Assembly (NCBI GenBank): GCA_937988735.1
Contig: CALKHQ010000196.1
Location: 1 to 34,705 of the forward strand
Length of the DNA stretch: 34,705 nucleotides
Direction of reading: 5' to 3'
Source: an uncultured Alphaproteobacteria bacterium
GTDB taxonomy: Bacteria > Pseudomonadota > Alphaproteobacteria > CALKHQ01
The position numbers and the translations under genes were made by a program. This document shows, piece by piece, positions 9,074-17,579 of this stretch. The notes beneath the pieces were generated by a model. It did not search any database. It saw only the letters and a list, made by a program, of their open reading frames with translations, and was not told the DNA's origin. The first letter of the stretch is position 1. Every line of letters begins with the position of its first letter.

Positions 9074-9505
9074 TCACTCGACGAAGCAGTTCCGCAGTGC
9101 GTTGCGCAGGGAACGGGCCGAGCCGATCAGGGTGAAGTTGATCGTCTCCGAGTTGAGGCGCACCTGCATCTCGAGGCCGACGATCAGCTCGCGGACCATC
9201 GGCGCGATCGCCGGCCCCTGCGGGACATAGCCCTGGAGCTGGGTATCGACGCGGTACCAGCGGGCGTCGTCGATGATGACCTCCGCGGTCATCACCCCGC
9301 CCTGCCCCGGCGGAAACCCGGAGAAGTAGATGAACGGCGTCTGCGAGTCGTAGCAGTACAGTCCGACCTGGTAGGTCACGCCGGCGCGGCGCGTTTCGAC
9401 GAGGGCGGAGGTGACCCCCGTGGCGCCGGTCTTGACGCTCCAGCGGGCGTGGGCGCTGGCTGCCGACGCCAGCAGGATGAAGAGGGCGCCGATCAGGATT
9501 CGCAT
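9074..9505 (-). CDS. Secreted hypothetical protein
   Basis: This is a 143-residue protein with a clear Sec signal peptide (MRILIGALFILLASAASAHA, cleavage after about residue 20). The mature part is a small beta-rich domain with two cysteines, one in LYCYDSQ (about residue 51) and one four residues from the end (NCFVE). They could form a disulfide in the periplasm. The ATG at 9505 follows a GAGGT site. I do not recognise the family. It stands alone between the convergent VOC gene and the kinase gene upstream on the same strand, separated from the kinase by 107 bp. Confidence 0.75.
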   Translation of the reverse strand: MRILIGALFILLASAASAHARWSVKTGATGVTSALVETRRAGVTYQVGLYCYDSQTPFIYFSGFPPGQGGVMTAEVIIDDARWYRVDTQLQGYVPQGPAIAPMVRELIVGLEMQVRLNSETINFTLIGSARSLRNALRNCFVE

Positions 9506-9612
9506 GCGTTACCTCGCTTGATGAGTCGGGTGGCGCGTCGACGCCTGCATCATAGGGGATGGGCCGCCGAAAATGCGGCGATTTTGCAGCGTCGTCGCGG
9601 CGCGCCGATCGC

Positions 9613-10554
9613 TCAGTCGAGGATCTCGGCGCTTTCCATGAAGGCGATGGTGCTGGGAAGGTCCACGATGCCGGCATCCGAGCCGAGGCCGGTGGCGACC
9701 AGGCCGCTTGCGGCCGTGCCCAGCCGGCAGGCGCGGTCCGGACCCCAGCCCTGCGCGAGCCCGGCGATGAAGCCGGCGCAGTAGGCGTCGCCGCAGCCCG
9801 TGGTGTCGGACACCTCCACCCTGTACGCCGGCACCCGCTCGCGATGGTCGGGCGTGGCGTAATAGGAGCCGCGCGCGCCCCACTTGAACACGCAGGCCCT
9901 GGCGCCGAGCCCAAGGTAGAAATCGGAGATGGCGTCCGGGTCCGTCATGCCGGACATGAACGCGGCCTCCTCCATCGAGGGCATGAAGTAGTCGACGTAG
10001 GGCAGGCAGGGCTTCAGCAACTCCAGCGTCCCGGCATTGGGCGCGATCAGGTCGAAGGTCACGGTCAGCCCCCGCGCCTTCGCCGCCTTCAGCAGCTGCT
10101 CGGTCGGGTAGCCGTCCATCATCTGCAGCAGGCCGGTGCCGCCCATGTGCAGGAAGCGGGCGTCGAGGATCCGGTCGTAGTCGGATTCCTCGACCTTCAG
10201 GTGGTCCGATGCCCCGCGGACGTGCAGGGCCGGCCGGTCGCCATTGGGCCGCACGTTGAGGATGGTGGCGGAGGTGGGTGCGGCATCGGTGCGCTGCATC
10301 GCCGAGATGTCGATGCCGAACCGGCGGTAGCTGTCGAGGATGAAGTCGCCCTTCTCGTCGTTGCCGACGCAACCCACCGCCATCGAGTTCAGGCCCAGCT
10401 TGGCGCAGTCCACCACGGTTCCACCCGCGGTTCCGGCCACCGTCAGCCGGATCTCCTCGATGAACTCGACATTGCCGCCGTCCGGGATGCGCTCGACCGG
10501 GCGCCCCAGGATATCAAGGATCATCAGTCCGACGACGGTCACGTCGTGGCTCAT
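9613..10554 (-). CDS. PfkB-family carbohydrate/nucleoside kinase
   Basis: This is a 313-residue ribokinase-like sugar or nucleoside kinase, cytosolic and ATP-dependent. The N-terminus shows the substrate-side pattern AGTAGGTVVDCAKLG (residues 40-54). The C-terminal PfkB signature is DTTGCGDAYCAGF (250-262), with Asp256 as the expected catalytic base and the GCGD anion hole. The ATG at 10554 follows GGAGG. It lies 104 bp downstream of the amidohydrolase in the leftward ABC-transporter operon, which suggests that it phosphorylates the imported compound or a product of the hydrolase. The substrate cannot be read from the sequence; ribokinase, adenosine kinase and fructokinase types all remain possible. 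Confidence 0.9.
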   Translation of the reverse strand: MSHDVTVVGLMILDILGRPVERIPDGGNVEFIEEIRLTVAGTAGGTVVDCAKLGLNSMAVGCVGNDEKGDFILDSYRRFGIDISAMQRTDAAPTSATILNVRPNGDRPALHVRGASDHLKVEESDYDRILDARFLHMGGTGLLQMMDGYPTEQLLKAAKARGLTVTFDLIAPNAGTLELLKPCLPYVDYFMPSMEEAAFMSGMTDPDAISDFYLGLGARACVFKWGARGSYYATPDHRERVPAYRVEVSDTTGCGDAYCAGFIAGLAQGWGPDRACRLGTAASGLVATGLGSDAGIVDLPSTIAFMESAEILD

Positions 10555-10658
10555 GCAGGCCTCCTACCAGAGTTGCGGGCTGGGTCCGAATGTGCCGATG
10601 GCCGCGCCGGACTGCGACGCGGCCATCGGCCCTCGGTTCGTTCGCGATGGATGCGACG

Positions 10659-11936
10659 CTATTCGGCGGCGATGCGGTTTGCGACGGCCTCCGCCGGCGG
10701 ATGCTTGTGGAACGTTCCGTCCTTCATGATCGCGATCAGCCGGTTCCGGTCCTGAAGGATGGAGACATCCTGCGCCGGATTGCCGTCCACCAGCAGGATG
10801 TCGGCCAGGTAACCTTCCTTGATCAGGCCCAGCTCATGACCGCGCTGCATGATCTGCCCGCCCAGCTGCGTCGCCGCCTGGATCGCTTCCAGCGGCGTGA
10901 AGCCGAGCAGCTTGACGAAATGCTCGATGTCGCGGGCGTTGGTGCCCATCGGAGTCCAGGCGAAGCCGTAGTCGCCGCCCGGCAGCACGCGCACGCCGCG
11001 GCGCTTGAACTCCTTCATCACCTCGATGCCGGTCTCGAGCTCCTTCTTGATCCCGAGCCCCTCGCAGACCTCCTGCGACAGGCCGAACGGCCCGGCCTCG
11101 TACAGCGTCGCATAGGTGGCGCCGATGGTCGGAGCGACGAACACCTTGTCCTTGACCGCGGCAACCATGTCGATGGTCTCTTCGCTGCAGAGCATCGCGT
11201 GGTAGATCACGTCCACCCGGTGCCGGATGCACATCCGCACCGACTCGTCGGAGCGGGCATGGGCGGACATCAGCTTGCCGCGCGAGTCGGCCACCTCGCG
11301 CACCGCCGCCATCTCCTCGTCGTTCATGACGGTCTGGTAGGCGCTGGCGAACGGCACCAGCGCGTCGCCGGCCGGATTCACCTTCAGCGTGTCCACACCC
11401 TCGCGCACCATCTCGCGCGCCATGCGGCGGAACTCGTCGGGGCCGTCGCAAATGACGGCGAAGGTCTCGCGGTGCAGGTGGCTCAGCCGCACGTCGCCGA
11501 GGCCGCCGGTAACCGTGAGCTCCGGGCTCGAGGCCAGCATGCGCGGCCCGGGGAATTCGCCGGAGTTGATGGCGTTGCGCAGCACGATGTCGAGGCGGGG
11601 CTTCGCGGCGGCCGCGCTGAAGATGCTGGTGAAGCCCTGGTCGAGCAGCAGCTTGGCGTGACGGATGCACAGCAGCGTGTGCTCTTCCGGCGGAATGTCG
11701 CCGAGCGCGTCGAGAGTGTCGGTGTTGGCGAAGCTGGGATGCGCATGCGCCTCGACGAGGCCTGGCATCAGGGTCGCGCCGCCGGCGTCGATGATCTGGG
11801 CGCCATCGTGGTCGACCTTGCGGTCCGCCTTCGCCACGGTCTTGATGCGGTTGCCCTGCACCAGGACCTGGCCCAGGAACGGCTCCGCGCCCGATCCGTC
11901 GATGATCGAAACGTTGGTGAACAGTGTCTGCGGCAT
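10659..11936 (-). CDS. Metal-dependent amidohydrolase (imidazolonepropionase/prolidase-like)
   Basis: This is a 425-residue enzyme of the amidohydrolase superfamily, with a TIM barrel and a small beta-sandwich formed from both termini. Visible metal and catalytic residues are His64 and His66 (GLVEAHAHPSF), Lys185 (DTLKVNPAG, candidate carbamylated lysine), His226 (MSAHARS), His246 (VIYHAML) and Asp322 (LPGGDYGFAW). A longer start five codons upstream would include the GGGGAGG ribosome site, so the ATG at 11936 is chosen. The gene sits between the operon's membrane protein and the PfkB kinase. It probably opens a ring or cleaves an amide or ester bond in the imported substrate. The substrate is unknown. 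Confidence 0.9.
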   Translation of the reverse strand: MPQTLFTNVSIIDGSGAEPFLGQVLVQGNRIKTVAKADRKVDHDGAQIIDAGGATLMPGLVEAHAHPSFANTDTLDALGDIPPEEHTLLCIRHAKLLLDQGFTSIFSAAAAKPRLDIVLRNAINSGEFPGPRMLASSPELTVTGGLGDVRLSHLHRETFAVICDGPDEFRRMAREMVREGVDTLKVNPAGDALVPFASAYQTVMNDEEMAAVREVADSRGKLMSAHARSDESVRMCIRHRVDVIYHAMLCSEETIDMVAAVKDKVFVAPTIGATYATLYEAGPFGLSQEVCEGLGIKKELETGIEVMKEFKRRGVRVLPGGDYGFAWTPMGTNARDIEHFVKLLGFTPLEAIQAATQLGGQIMQRGHELGLIKEGYLADILLVDGNPAQDVSILQDRNRLIAIMKDGTFHKHPPAEAVANRIAAE

Positions 11937-11990
11937 GCGGATCCTCCCCATCCACGGCCGCCGACGCGCCGCCAGCGGCCGGGCTTATGG

Positions 11991-12899
11991 TCAGCTTTGG
12001 CGATTTTCTAGGTACAGAGAGTAAAGTTCGGCCGAGCCCAGAGCAAGCAGCACGACCACCACCAGCACGACCAGCACGATCACGGCTGCCTTCGCCACGC
12101 CGCCAATCCGGCGTCCCGGCACCGACAAGGGCACGAGGTTGAACGCGAGCCCGCCGAGCACCACCAGGCCGGCGCCGACGGTGTACAGACCCATGATGTT
12201 CGGCTGGAAGATCATCACCAGCGCCGCACCGCACAGCAGGATCACCGCCCGGGTCAGCGCCCGCGCCTGGCCGACCTTCATCCCGCCCGGCACGCCCCCA
12301 AACACCGGAATCGCGTTCAGCCGGCGGTCGAAGGCGGGCGCCATCACCAGGAACAGGGCGGCCGCGAGCGCAATGATCGCGCTGATGATCAGTCGCGTCT
12401 CGCCGAAGGCGATCAGCGCCGCGTTGCTCTCGCGGATGTCATCGAAGTGGGCGCGCAGCGGGTCGAGACCGGTGAGCCCCGGCAGCGGCGGCTCCAGCCG
12501 GTCGCGGCCGCGCATCCCTTCGGCCTGCGCCGACAGGTCGGTAACCGCAGCCTCCATGCCGGCGACGATGGTCTCGGTCTCCTCGTCAAGACTGCCGGTC
12601 CGCAGAAGCTGGGTGAGGTCGGTGAGGACCTGGATCACGCTCTCGACGTCGCGGCGCCGGTATTCCCGCTCGCCCGCCAGGCTCTGCGCCCGGTCGATCA
12701 GGGCGGCGGCGCGGTCGGGGCTGTCGTCGGTGAACCAGCGTTCCGGCGCCGGCAACAACAGCGAGATCACCGCCAGCAGCAGCACCACCGCGGCGATCTT
12801 GCTCGCGCGGGTCTCCGGCACGTCGGAGGCACGCAGAACCGGCGCCTCCTGCGCCTGCGGGTCGGCCTCCACGGCCGGATTGTGGACGTCCGTCGTCAT
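11991..12899 (-). CDS. Unrecognised five-helix membrane protein in the ABC operon
   Basis: This is a 302-residue protein whose start overlaps the ATPase 2 stop by 4 bp (ATGA), which implies translational coupling. A Pro/Glu-rich cytosolic N-terminus (1-33) is followed by a hydrophobic helix (about 34-50). A hydrophilic, helical segment (about 55-165, with ETETIVAGMEAAVTDLSAQAE) probably lies outside the membrane. Four more hydrophobic segments follow (about 168-187, 214-231, 235-257, 269-289). I do not recognise the family; it is not an ABC permease, because no EAA loop is present. Position and coupling suggest an accessory subunit of the transporter, comparable in place only to the small membrane protein of the Rhizobium glycerol transporter operon. 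Confidence 0.8.
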   Translation of the reverse strand: MTTDVHNPAVEADPQAQEAPVLRASDVPETRASKIAAVVLLLAVISLLLPAPERWFTDDSPDRAAALIDRAQSLAGEREYRRRDVESVIQVLTDLTQLLRTGSLDEETETIVAGMEAAVTDLSAQAEGMRGRDRLEPPLPGLTGLDPLRAHFDDIRESNAALIAFGETRLIISAIIALAAALFLVMAPAFDRRLNAIPVFGGVPGGMKVGQARALTRAVILLCGAALVMIFQPNIMGLYTVGAGLVVLGGLAFNLVPLSVPGRRIGGVAKAAVIVLVVLVVVVLLALGSAELYSLYLENRQS

Positions 12900-13987
12900 G
12901 CCGAATGCACCCGCGTTCCCTTCTCGTCGAAGACGTGCAGCTGCCCGGGCCGGATCCGGACGCGGATCGGCTCGCCCGGCGCTACCGGCACCAGATGGTC
13001 GAACACCACGCGCAGGTCCGTCCCGCTTTCGACCGCATGCACCAGCGTCTCGGCGCCCATCGGCTCGATGATGTCGATGACGGCCTTGAGCGTATCAGCC
13101 CCTTCCGCCGCCACCGGCTCGAAACCGCGGGGCCGGATGCCGAGGGTGACCGCGCCGGTGCCGTTCAGCCGGCCGACCGCAGGGTCCACCGGAACGGTGA
13201 GCTCCTGGCCCATCACCGCAAACCGGCCCAGCCCGTCGGCATAGTGGATCAGCCGCGCCGGCAGCAGGTTCATCTGCGGCGTGCCGATGAAGCCGGCGAC
13301 GAACAGGTTGGCCGGGCGGGCGAAGATGCCGTGCGGCGTGTCCACCTGCTCCACGATGCCGTCGCGCATCACCGCGATGCGGTCGGCCATGGTCAGCGCC
13401 TCGATCTGGTCGTGGGTGACGATCACCGTCGCCTTGTCCAGCCCGCTCAGCACCTCCTTGATCTGCCCGCGCATCTGCTGGCGCAGCGCGACGTCGAGGC
13501 GCGACAGCGGCTCGTCGAACAGGAAGCAGGTGGGGTCGCGGACGATGGCGCGGCCGACCGCGACGCGCTGCTTCTCGCCTTCGGCGAGGCGGCCAGGAAT
13601 GCGGTCCATCACCGATTCGAGCTGCAGCACGCGGGCGACCCGGTCCACCCGCGCCTTGATCTCGGCCGGCGGCAGCCGTTCCGCATGCAGCGGATAGGCA
13701 AGGTTCTCCGCCACCGTCAGGCTCGGATAGAGGGCGTAGAACTGGAACACCATCGCGATGTTGCGCTGGGCGGGGGAAAGGTCGTTGACCCGCTTTCCCG
13801 CGATCCAGACGTCACCCTCGGTGACACTCTCGAGCCCTGCGATCATGCGGAGCGTGGTGGTCTTGCCGCAGCCGCTCGGCCCCAGCAGGCAGAGCACCTC
13901 CCCTGCGGCAACCTCGATGTTCGCCTTGCTCACCGCGGCGAGTTCGCCGAAGCGTTTCGTAAGGTCGACGAGCTTGATGTCCGACAT
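12896..13987 (-). CDS. ABC importer ATPase 2 with degenerate signature motif
   Basis: This is a 363-residue MalK/UgpC-type ATPase for sugar- or polyol-type uptake, with an OB-fold regulatory domain after residue about 240. Walker A GPSGCGKTT (36-44), Q-loop Gln82 (MVFQFYALYP), Walker B FLFDEP with Glu159, and H-loop His192 (VTHDQ) are all intact. The signature loop is not LSGGQ but LAEGE (134-138): the Ser and first Gly are lost. It is encoded 13 bp after permease 2. Together with ATPase 1 at 17580-18677 it would make a heterodimer. Its own Walker sites would face the intact ASGGE of ATPase 1, giving one competent site. Rhizobium GlpS/GlpT are a known two-ATPase precedent. Confidence 0.93.
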   Translation of the reverse strand: MSDIKLVDLTKRFGELAAVSKANIEVAAGEVLCLLGPSGCGKTTTLRMIAGLESVTEGDVWIAGKRVNDLSPAQRNIAMVFQFYALYPSLTVAENLAYPLHAERLPPAEIKARVDRVARVLQLESVMDRIPGRLAEGEKQRVAVGRAIVRDPTCFLFDEPLSRLDVALRQQMRGQIKEVLSGLDKATVIVTHDQIEALTMADRIAVMRDGIVEQVDTPHGIFARPANLFVAGFIGTPQMNLLPARLIHYADGLGRFAVMGQELTVPVDPAVGRLNGTGAVTLGIRPRGFEPVAAEGADTLKAVIDIIEPMGAETLVHAVESGTDLRVVFDHLVPVAPGEPIRVRIRPGQLHVFDEKGTRVHSA

Positions 13988-14000
13988 CGGCGTCCTGCCG

Positions 14001-14909
14001 CTACTTCTTGATGGTGCCGAAGGTGACGCCGCGCAGCAGCTGGTTCTGCAGCACGAAGGTCACGACGAGGACCGGCACCAGAAACAGGGTGACGATCGCG
14101 GCCAGCAGGCCGTAGTCGGCGCCGACCTCGCCGCCCAGCGTCCGCACCATCGCCGGCGGGATGGTGCGCGTCTCGTTGCTGGTAAGCAGCAGGGCGAAGA
14201 ACAGCTCGTTCCAGGTGAGGATCAGCCCGAACACCGCCGTCGCCGCCATGCCGGCCTTCACCTGCGGCAGGCAGATCTTGAAGAACACCCGCGTCTCGGA
14301 GCTGCCGTCCATCCGCGCCGCGTCCTCGACGTCCGGCGACAGCTCCTCGAAGAAGCTCTTCATCATCCAGACGGTGAAGGCGAGGTTGAAGGCGGTGTAG
14401 AGCGCGATGATGCCCGGATACTCGCCGGCGAGCCCCGTCACCTGGAACATGATGAAGATCGGGATCGTGACCACGATCGGCGGCAGCATGCGCGTGGTCA
14501 GGATGATGAACATGTAGGTGTCGTTGCCGCGCAGCGGGAAGCGGGCGAAGCCGTAGGCCGCGAGCGTTCCGATCACCAGCGCCAGGATCACGGAAATGCC
14601 CGCGATCCCGACCGAGTTCAGGAAGTAGAGCGGGAAGTCCGTCTCCGTCGCCTGGGCGGCGCCTTCGCCGGCCTGGATGATGTTGGCGCGGAAGAAGACG
14701 TTCTCGAAGTTGCTGAGCGTCGGCGTGAAGCTGAAGATCGACTCCAGGTAATCGCCCAGGCTGCGCGCACTGATGCTCAGGATGTCGTTCCGGCCCTGGA
14801 ACGCATACATGATGATGATCAGCACCGGCAGGAAGTAGATCGCGGCCACGATCGCGGCGGCGATGGTGCGCCCCCAGCCGGCATGTCCGATTGCCCGTCG
14901 CTGTGCCAT
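14001..14909 (-). CDS. ABC importer permease 2 (MalG/UgpE type)
   Basis: This is a 302-residue inner-membrane permease with about six hydrophobic helices. The cytoplasmic EAA loop that docks the ATPase reads VEDAARMDGSSETRVFFKICLPQVKAG (shown over two turns near residues 200-226). The ATG at 14909 lies 2 bp after the permease 1 stop, and its ribosome site (AGGAG) lies inside the permease 1 end, so the two are coupled. It belongs to the carbohydrate uptake family 1 permeases. The substrate is unknown. The annotated frame stays open far upstream, but that part overlaps permease 1 and is not coding. Confidence 0.93.
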   Translation of the reverse strand: MAQRRAIGHAGWGRTIAAAIVAAIYFLPVLIIIMYAFQGRNDILSISARSLGDYLESIFSFTPTLSNFENVFFRANIIQAGEGAAQATETDFPLYFLNSVGIAGISVILALVIGTLAAYGFARFPLRGNDTYMFIILTTRMLPPIVVTIPIFIMFQVTGLAGEYPGIIALYTAFNLAFTVWMMKSFFEELSPDVEDAARMDGSSETRVFFKICLPQVKAGMAATAVFGLILTWNELFFALLLTSNETRTIPPAMVRTLGGEVGADYGLLAAIVTLFLVPVLVVTFVLQNQLLRGVTFGTIKK

Positions 14910-14911
14910 GG

Positions 14912-15868
14912 CTATTGCTCCTGCTCCCGCCGCTTCACCATGAACAGGTACAGGTTGGTCAGCACGATCACGATGAACAGGATCACGTAGGCGATCGCCG
15001 ACGACTCGCCGGTACGGAAGTCCTGGAAGCTGACGCGGTAGAGATACTGCACGATCACCTTGGTCGCGGTGCCGGGCCCGCCCTCGGTGATGATGTAGAC
15101 CGTGTCGAAGAGCTTGAACGTCTCGATGGTGCGGAACAGCAGCGCCAGAAGCAGCAGGCTGCGCACATAGGGGAACGTGATGGTCCAGAACCGGCGCCAC
15201 GGGGTCGCGCGGTCGATCTGGCTGGCCTCGTAGAGATACTTCGGCACGCTGACCAGGCCCGCGAGCACCAGCAGCATCACGAACGGCGACCACATCCAGG
15301 CGTCGGCGAAGATGATGCCGAGCACGGCGCCGACCGGATCGCCGAGGATGTTGGGCGGCGTGCCCTGGAACACCTCGATCAGCTTGCTGATCAGACCGAA
15401 GTTCGGGTTGTAGAACAGCTTGAAGAACACGCCGACGGCGACGTAGCTCAGCATCATCGGCGCCAGCACGAGCATGAGCAGGATGCGCCGGCCGGGGAAG
15501 ATCGGCTGGAACAGCATCGCCATGAAGAAGCCGAGGATCATCTGCAGCCCGACCGAGCCGGCCACGATCAGCGCGGTGGTCTGCAGGCTCTCCCAGATCG
15601 ACGGGTCGGCGAGCATGCGGGCGTAGTTGTCCAGCCCGACGAACCGCGGCAGATCCTGACGGGTCAGCCGGTAGTCGTAGAAGCTGAGCCCGAAGGACCA
15701 CATCAGCGGGAAGATGTTCATCACGAACAGGGTGACCAGCGCCGGTGTCACCAGCAGCGGTCCGCGGTTGCGCTCGACGAAGGAACCGCGTCTGCGAGCG
15801 GCTGCCGCGTTCGCCACCGGCCGGTCCGTGGCCGCCCCTTGCGCCATGCTATCGCTTGCCTGGGTCAC
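14912..15868 (-). CDS. ABC importer permease 1 (MalF/UgpA type)
   Basis: This is a 318-residue permease with a charged N-terminal tail (AAARRRGSFVERNRG) and about six transmembrane helices, starting near residue 37 (LLVTPALVTLFVMNIFPL). The EAA-like loop reads VPKYLYEASQIDRATPWRRF. The start is a GTG at 15868 with GAGGGAG 10 bp upstream. An ATG seven codons later (15847) has no good ribosome site but cannot be excluded. It is the partner of permease 2. It is separated from the binding-protein gene by 133 bp that contain a strong hairpin. Confidence 0.92.
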   Translation of the reverse strand: MTQASDSMAQGAATDRPVANAAAARRRGSFVERNRGPLLVTPALVTLFVMNIFPLMWSFGLSFYDYRLTRQDLPRFVGLDNYARMLADPSIWESLQTTALIVAGSVGLQMILGFFMAMLFQPIFPGRRILLMLVLAPMMLSYVAVGVFFKLFYNPNFGLISKLIEVFQGTPPNILGDPVGAVLGIIFADAWMWSPFVMLLVLAGLVSVPKYLYEASQIDRATPWRRFWTITFPYVRSLLLLALLFRTIETFKLFDTVYIITEGGPGTATKVIVQYLYRVSFQDFRTGESSAIAYVILFIVIVLTNLYLFMVKRREQEQ

Positions 15869-15956
15869 TGCCCCTGTCGCTCCCTCGGCACCGCTGCGTG
15901 CGGTGCTGCCTCCCCTCGGTTGATCTGGCGGGGAACGGCCTCGTCCCCCTGAAAAC

Positions 15957-15987
15957 GGTGCGGCGCCGGCGGAACCGGCGCCGCACC
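15957..15987 (-). terminator. Intercistronic hairpin after the leftward binding-protein gene
   Basis: A perfect 13-bp GC-rich stem (15957-15969 with 15975-15987) and a 5-nt loop lie 14 bp beyond the binding-protein stop. In the direction of transcription the stem is followed by GTTTTCAG, a short T run. It probably acts as a partial terminator or 3'-end stabiliser that raises binding-protein mRNA over permease mRNA, as at malE-malF. The effect is inferred. Confidence 0.7.
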
Positions 15988-16001
15988 CTATGCCGTTGCC
16001 G

Positions 16002-17495
16002 TCAGTTGCACTGCTGGATGCGGCCGGCCTCGGTCAGCACGCGCTGCTGATGGGCCGCAACCAGGTCCAGGGCTTCCTTGGCGCTGATCTGGCCGGTGAT
16101 CGCCCGGTCGAACTGGTCCTGCTGATAGGTCAGGAGCTCGAAGAACTCGGGGATGTGCCAGACGTCGCGCTGCCACTCCATCATCTCGACATGCGCCCGG
16201 TTGAGCGGCGACAGGTCGTTGTAGCCCTCCCGGTACATGATCGACATCCTGCCGGCCTGACCGCCCGCCTCGGCGAAGGCCCACTGCACGTCGTCGCTAA
16301 GCCACCACTTGATGAAGTGGACGGCTTCCTCGATCTCGGTGTCGGTGCTCCAGGTGGTGACCACGAACGGCTGGCCGCCCTGGTTGCCGTAGCGGATGAT
16401 CGAGCCGTCATCGGCGCGCAGGCCGGGCGCCGGCCCGAAGGCGGTGACGTCGGCCACCTTGCTGGTGGACGGATCGAGCACCGGAGCGCCGAGGCCCACC
16501 CAGTTGATCGCCGAGGCGACCTTGCCCTGGGCGTAGAGGTCGTTCAGGACGAAGATGTCCATCTGGCCGGTGTGGACCGCGGCCGGCATGTACTGGAGCA
16601 GGTCGAGGTAGTGTTCGAACGCCTCCACCGCGAGGTCGGAGTTGACGACGCCCTCGGCCTGGGCGCAGGGCTGGCCGGTCTCGTCCCAGATGTTGGCGCC
16701 GTACTGCCAGATGAAGGCGTTCACCGCCATCGACGAGAAGTCGTAGGCCTTGCCCGCCTGGTAGCCAATGCCGGCAAAGTCCTCGGTCAGGACCTCGCCC
16801 GCCAGCTCCTCACCCGCACTGCGCTGGAAGAACTCGCCGATGTCGGCGTACTTGTCCCAGTCGACGTCCTGCCAGTCCTCGTAGGTGCAGGGCAGCTTGT
16901 AGCCGTACTCCTCCTCGAACGCGGCCGCCTCGCCCTCATGGCAGAACAGGTCGGTGCGGTAGAAGGTGACGTAGGTGTCCGGGAACTGCGGGAAGCCATA
17001 GTAGTGGCCGTCCGGATGCGGGAACGGATGCTCCTTGACCTGCTCCGGCGTCAGGTGCGGATAGACCGAGTAGGCCGAGATCAGGGCCGGGTGAATGTCG
17101 GCCACCAGCTCGGTGAACTCGGGATCCGCCAGGATTTCCGCGGTCATCTCCCGGTAGTAGCCGCCCTCGATGAAGGCGCCGAGCCACTGGCTGTCGGTGA
17201 TGATCATGTTGTACTTCTGCTCGCCCGAGGTGAGCGAGGCGGCGACGCGCTCGTAGAACGTCGGCCACGGGATGAAGTCCAGCTCCACCTTCACCTCGCG
17301 CCCGCTGGGCGAGGTGTAGTTGGCGTTGGCGTACTCCTGCAGGAAGCGGGTCGGCGGCCAGTCCGGCGCCGCCATCGTCAGCGTCACCGAGTCCTGGGCC
17401 ATGGCGGTGCCGGCCAGAGCGCCCGCGACCACCGCCGCCGAAGCCGACGCGGCCAGCGCCAGCCTCAGTCGAGAAACCCTTTCCATCGTCCTCAT
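16002..17495 (-). CDS. ABC importer solute-binding protein (family 1, Sec-exported)
   Basis: This is a 497-residue periplasmic binding protein of the large carbohydrate/polyol cluster. A Sec signal peptide with a hydrophobic core (LALAASASAAVVAGALAGTAMA) spans residues about 11-33. The mature protein begins QDSVTLTMAAPDWPP and contains the hinge-like FYERVAASLTSGEQKYNMIITDSQWLG. Four cysteines are present in the mature part. The ATG at 17495 is followed by another at 17486; GGGAGGAC upstream could serve either. It is the second gene of the leftward operon, 84 bp after ATPase 1. The ligand cannot be read from the sequence. Catabolic neighbours (amidohydrolase, PfkB kinase) suggest a phosphorylatable polyol, sugar or nucleoside-like compound. 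Confidence 0.92.
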   Translation of the reverse strand: MRTMERVSRLRLALAASASAAVVAGALAGTAMAQDSVTLTMAAPDWPPTRFLQEYANANYTSPSGREVKVELDFIPWPTFYERVAASLTSGEQKYNMIITDSQWLGAFIEGGYYREMTAEILADPEFTELVADIHPALISAYSVYPHLTPEQVKEHPFPHPDGHYYGFPQFPDTYVTFYRTDLFCHEGEAAAFEEEYGYKLPCTYEDWQDVDWDKYADIGEFFQRSAGEELAGEVLTEDFAGIGYQAGKAYDFSSMAVNAFIWQYGANIWDETGQPCAQAEGVVNSDLAVEAFEHYLDLLQYMPAAVHTGQMDIFVLNDLYAQGKVASAINWVGLGAPVLDPSTSKVADVTAFGPAPGLRADDGSIIRYGNQGGQPFVVTTWSTDTEIEEAVHFIKWWLSDDVQWAFAEAGGQAGRMSIMYREGYNDLSPLNRAHVEMMEWQRDVWHIPEFFELLTYQQDQFDRAITGQISAKEALDLVAAHQQRVLTEAGRIQQCN

Positions 17496-17579
17496 GTCCT
17501 CCCTCTATGGTTGCCGCCCGTTGGATCAGGGCGCGCTTTGGTACCGGTCACCCGGGCCGTCGCCTTTCGCGACGATGCG

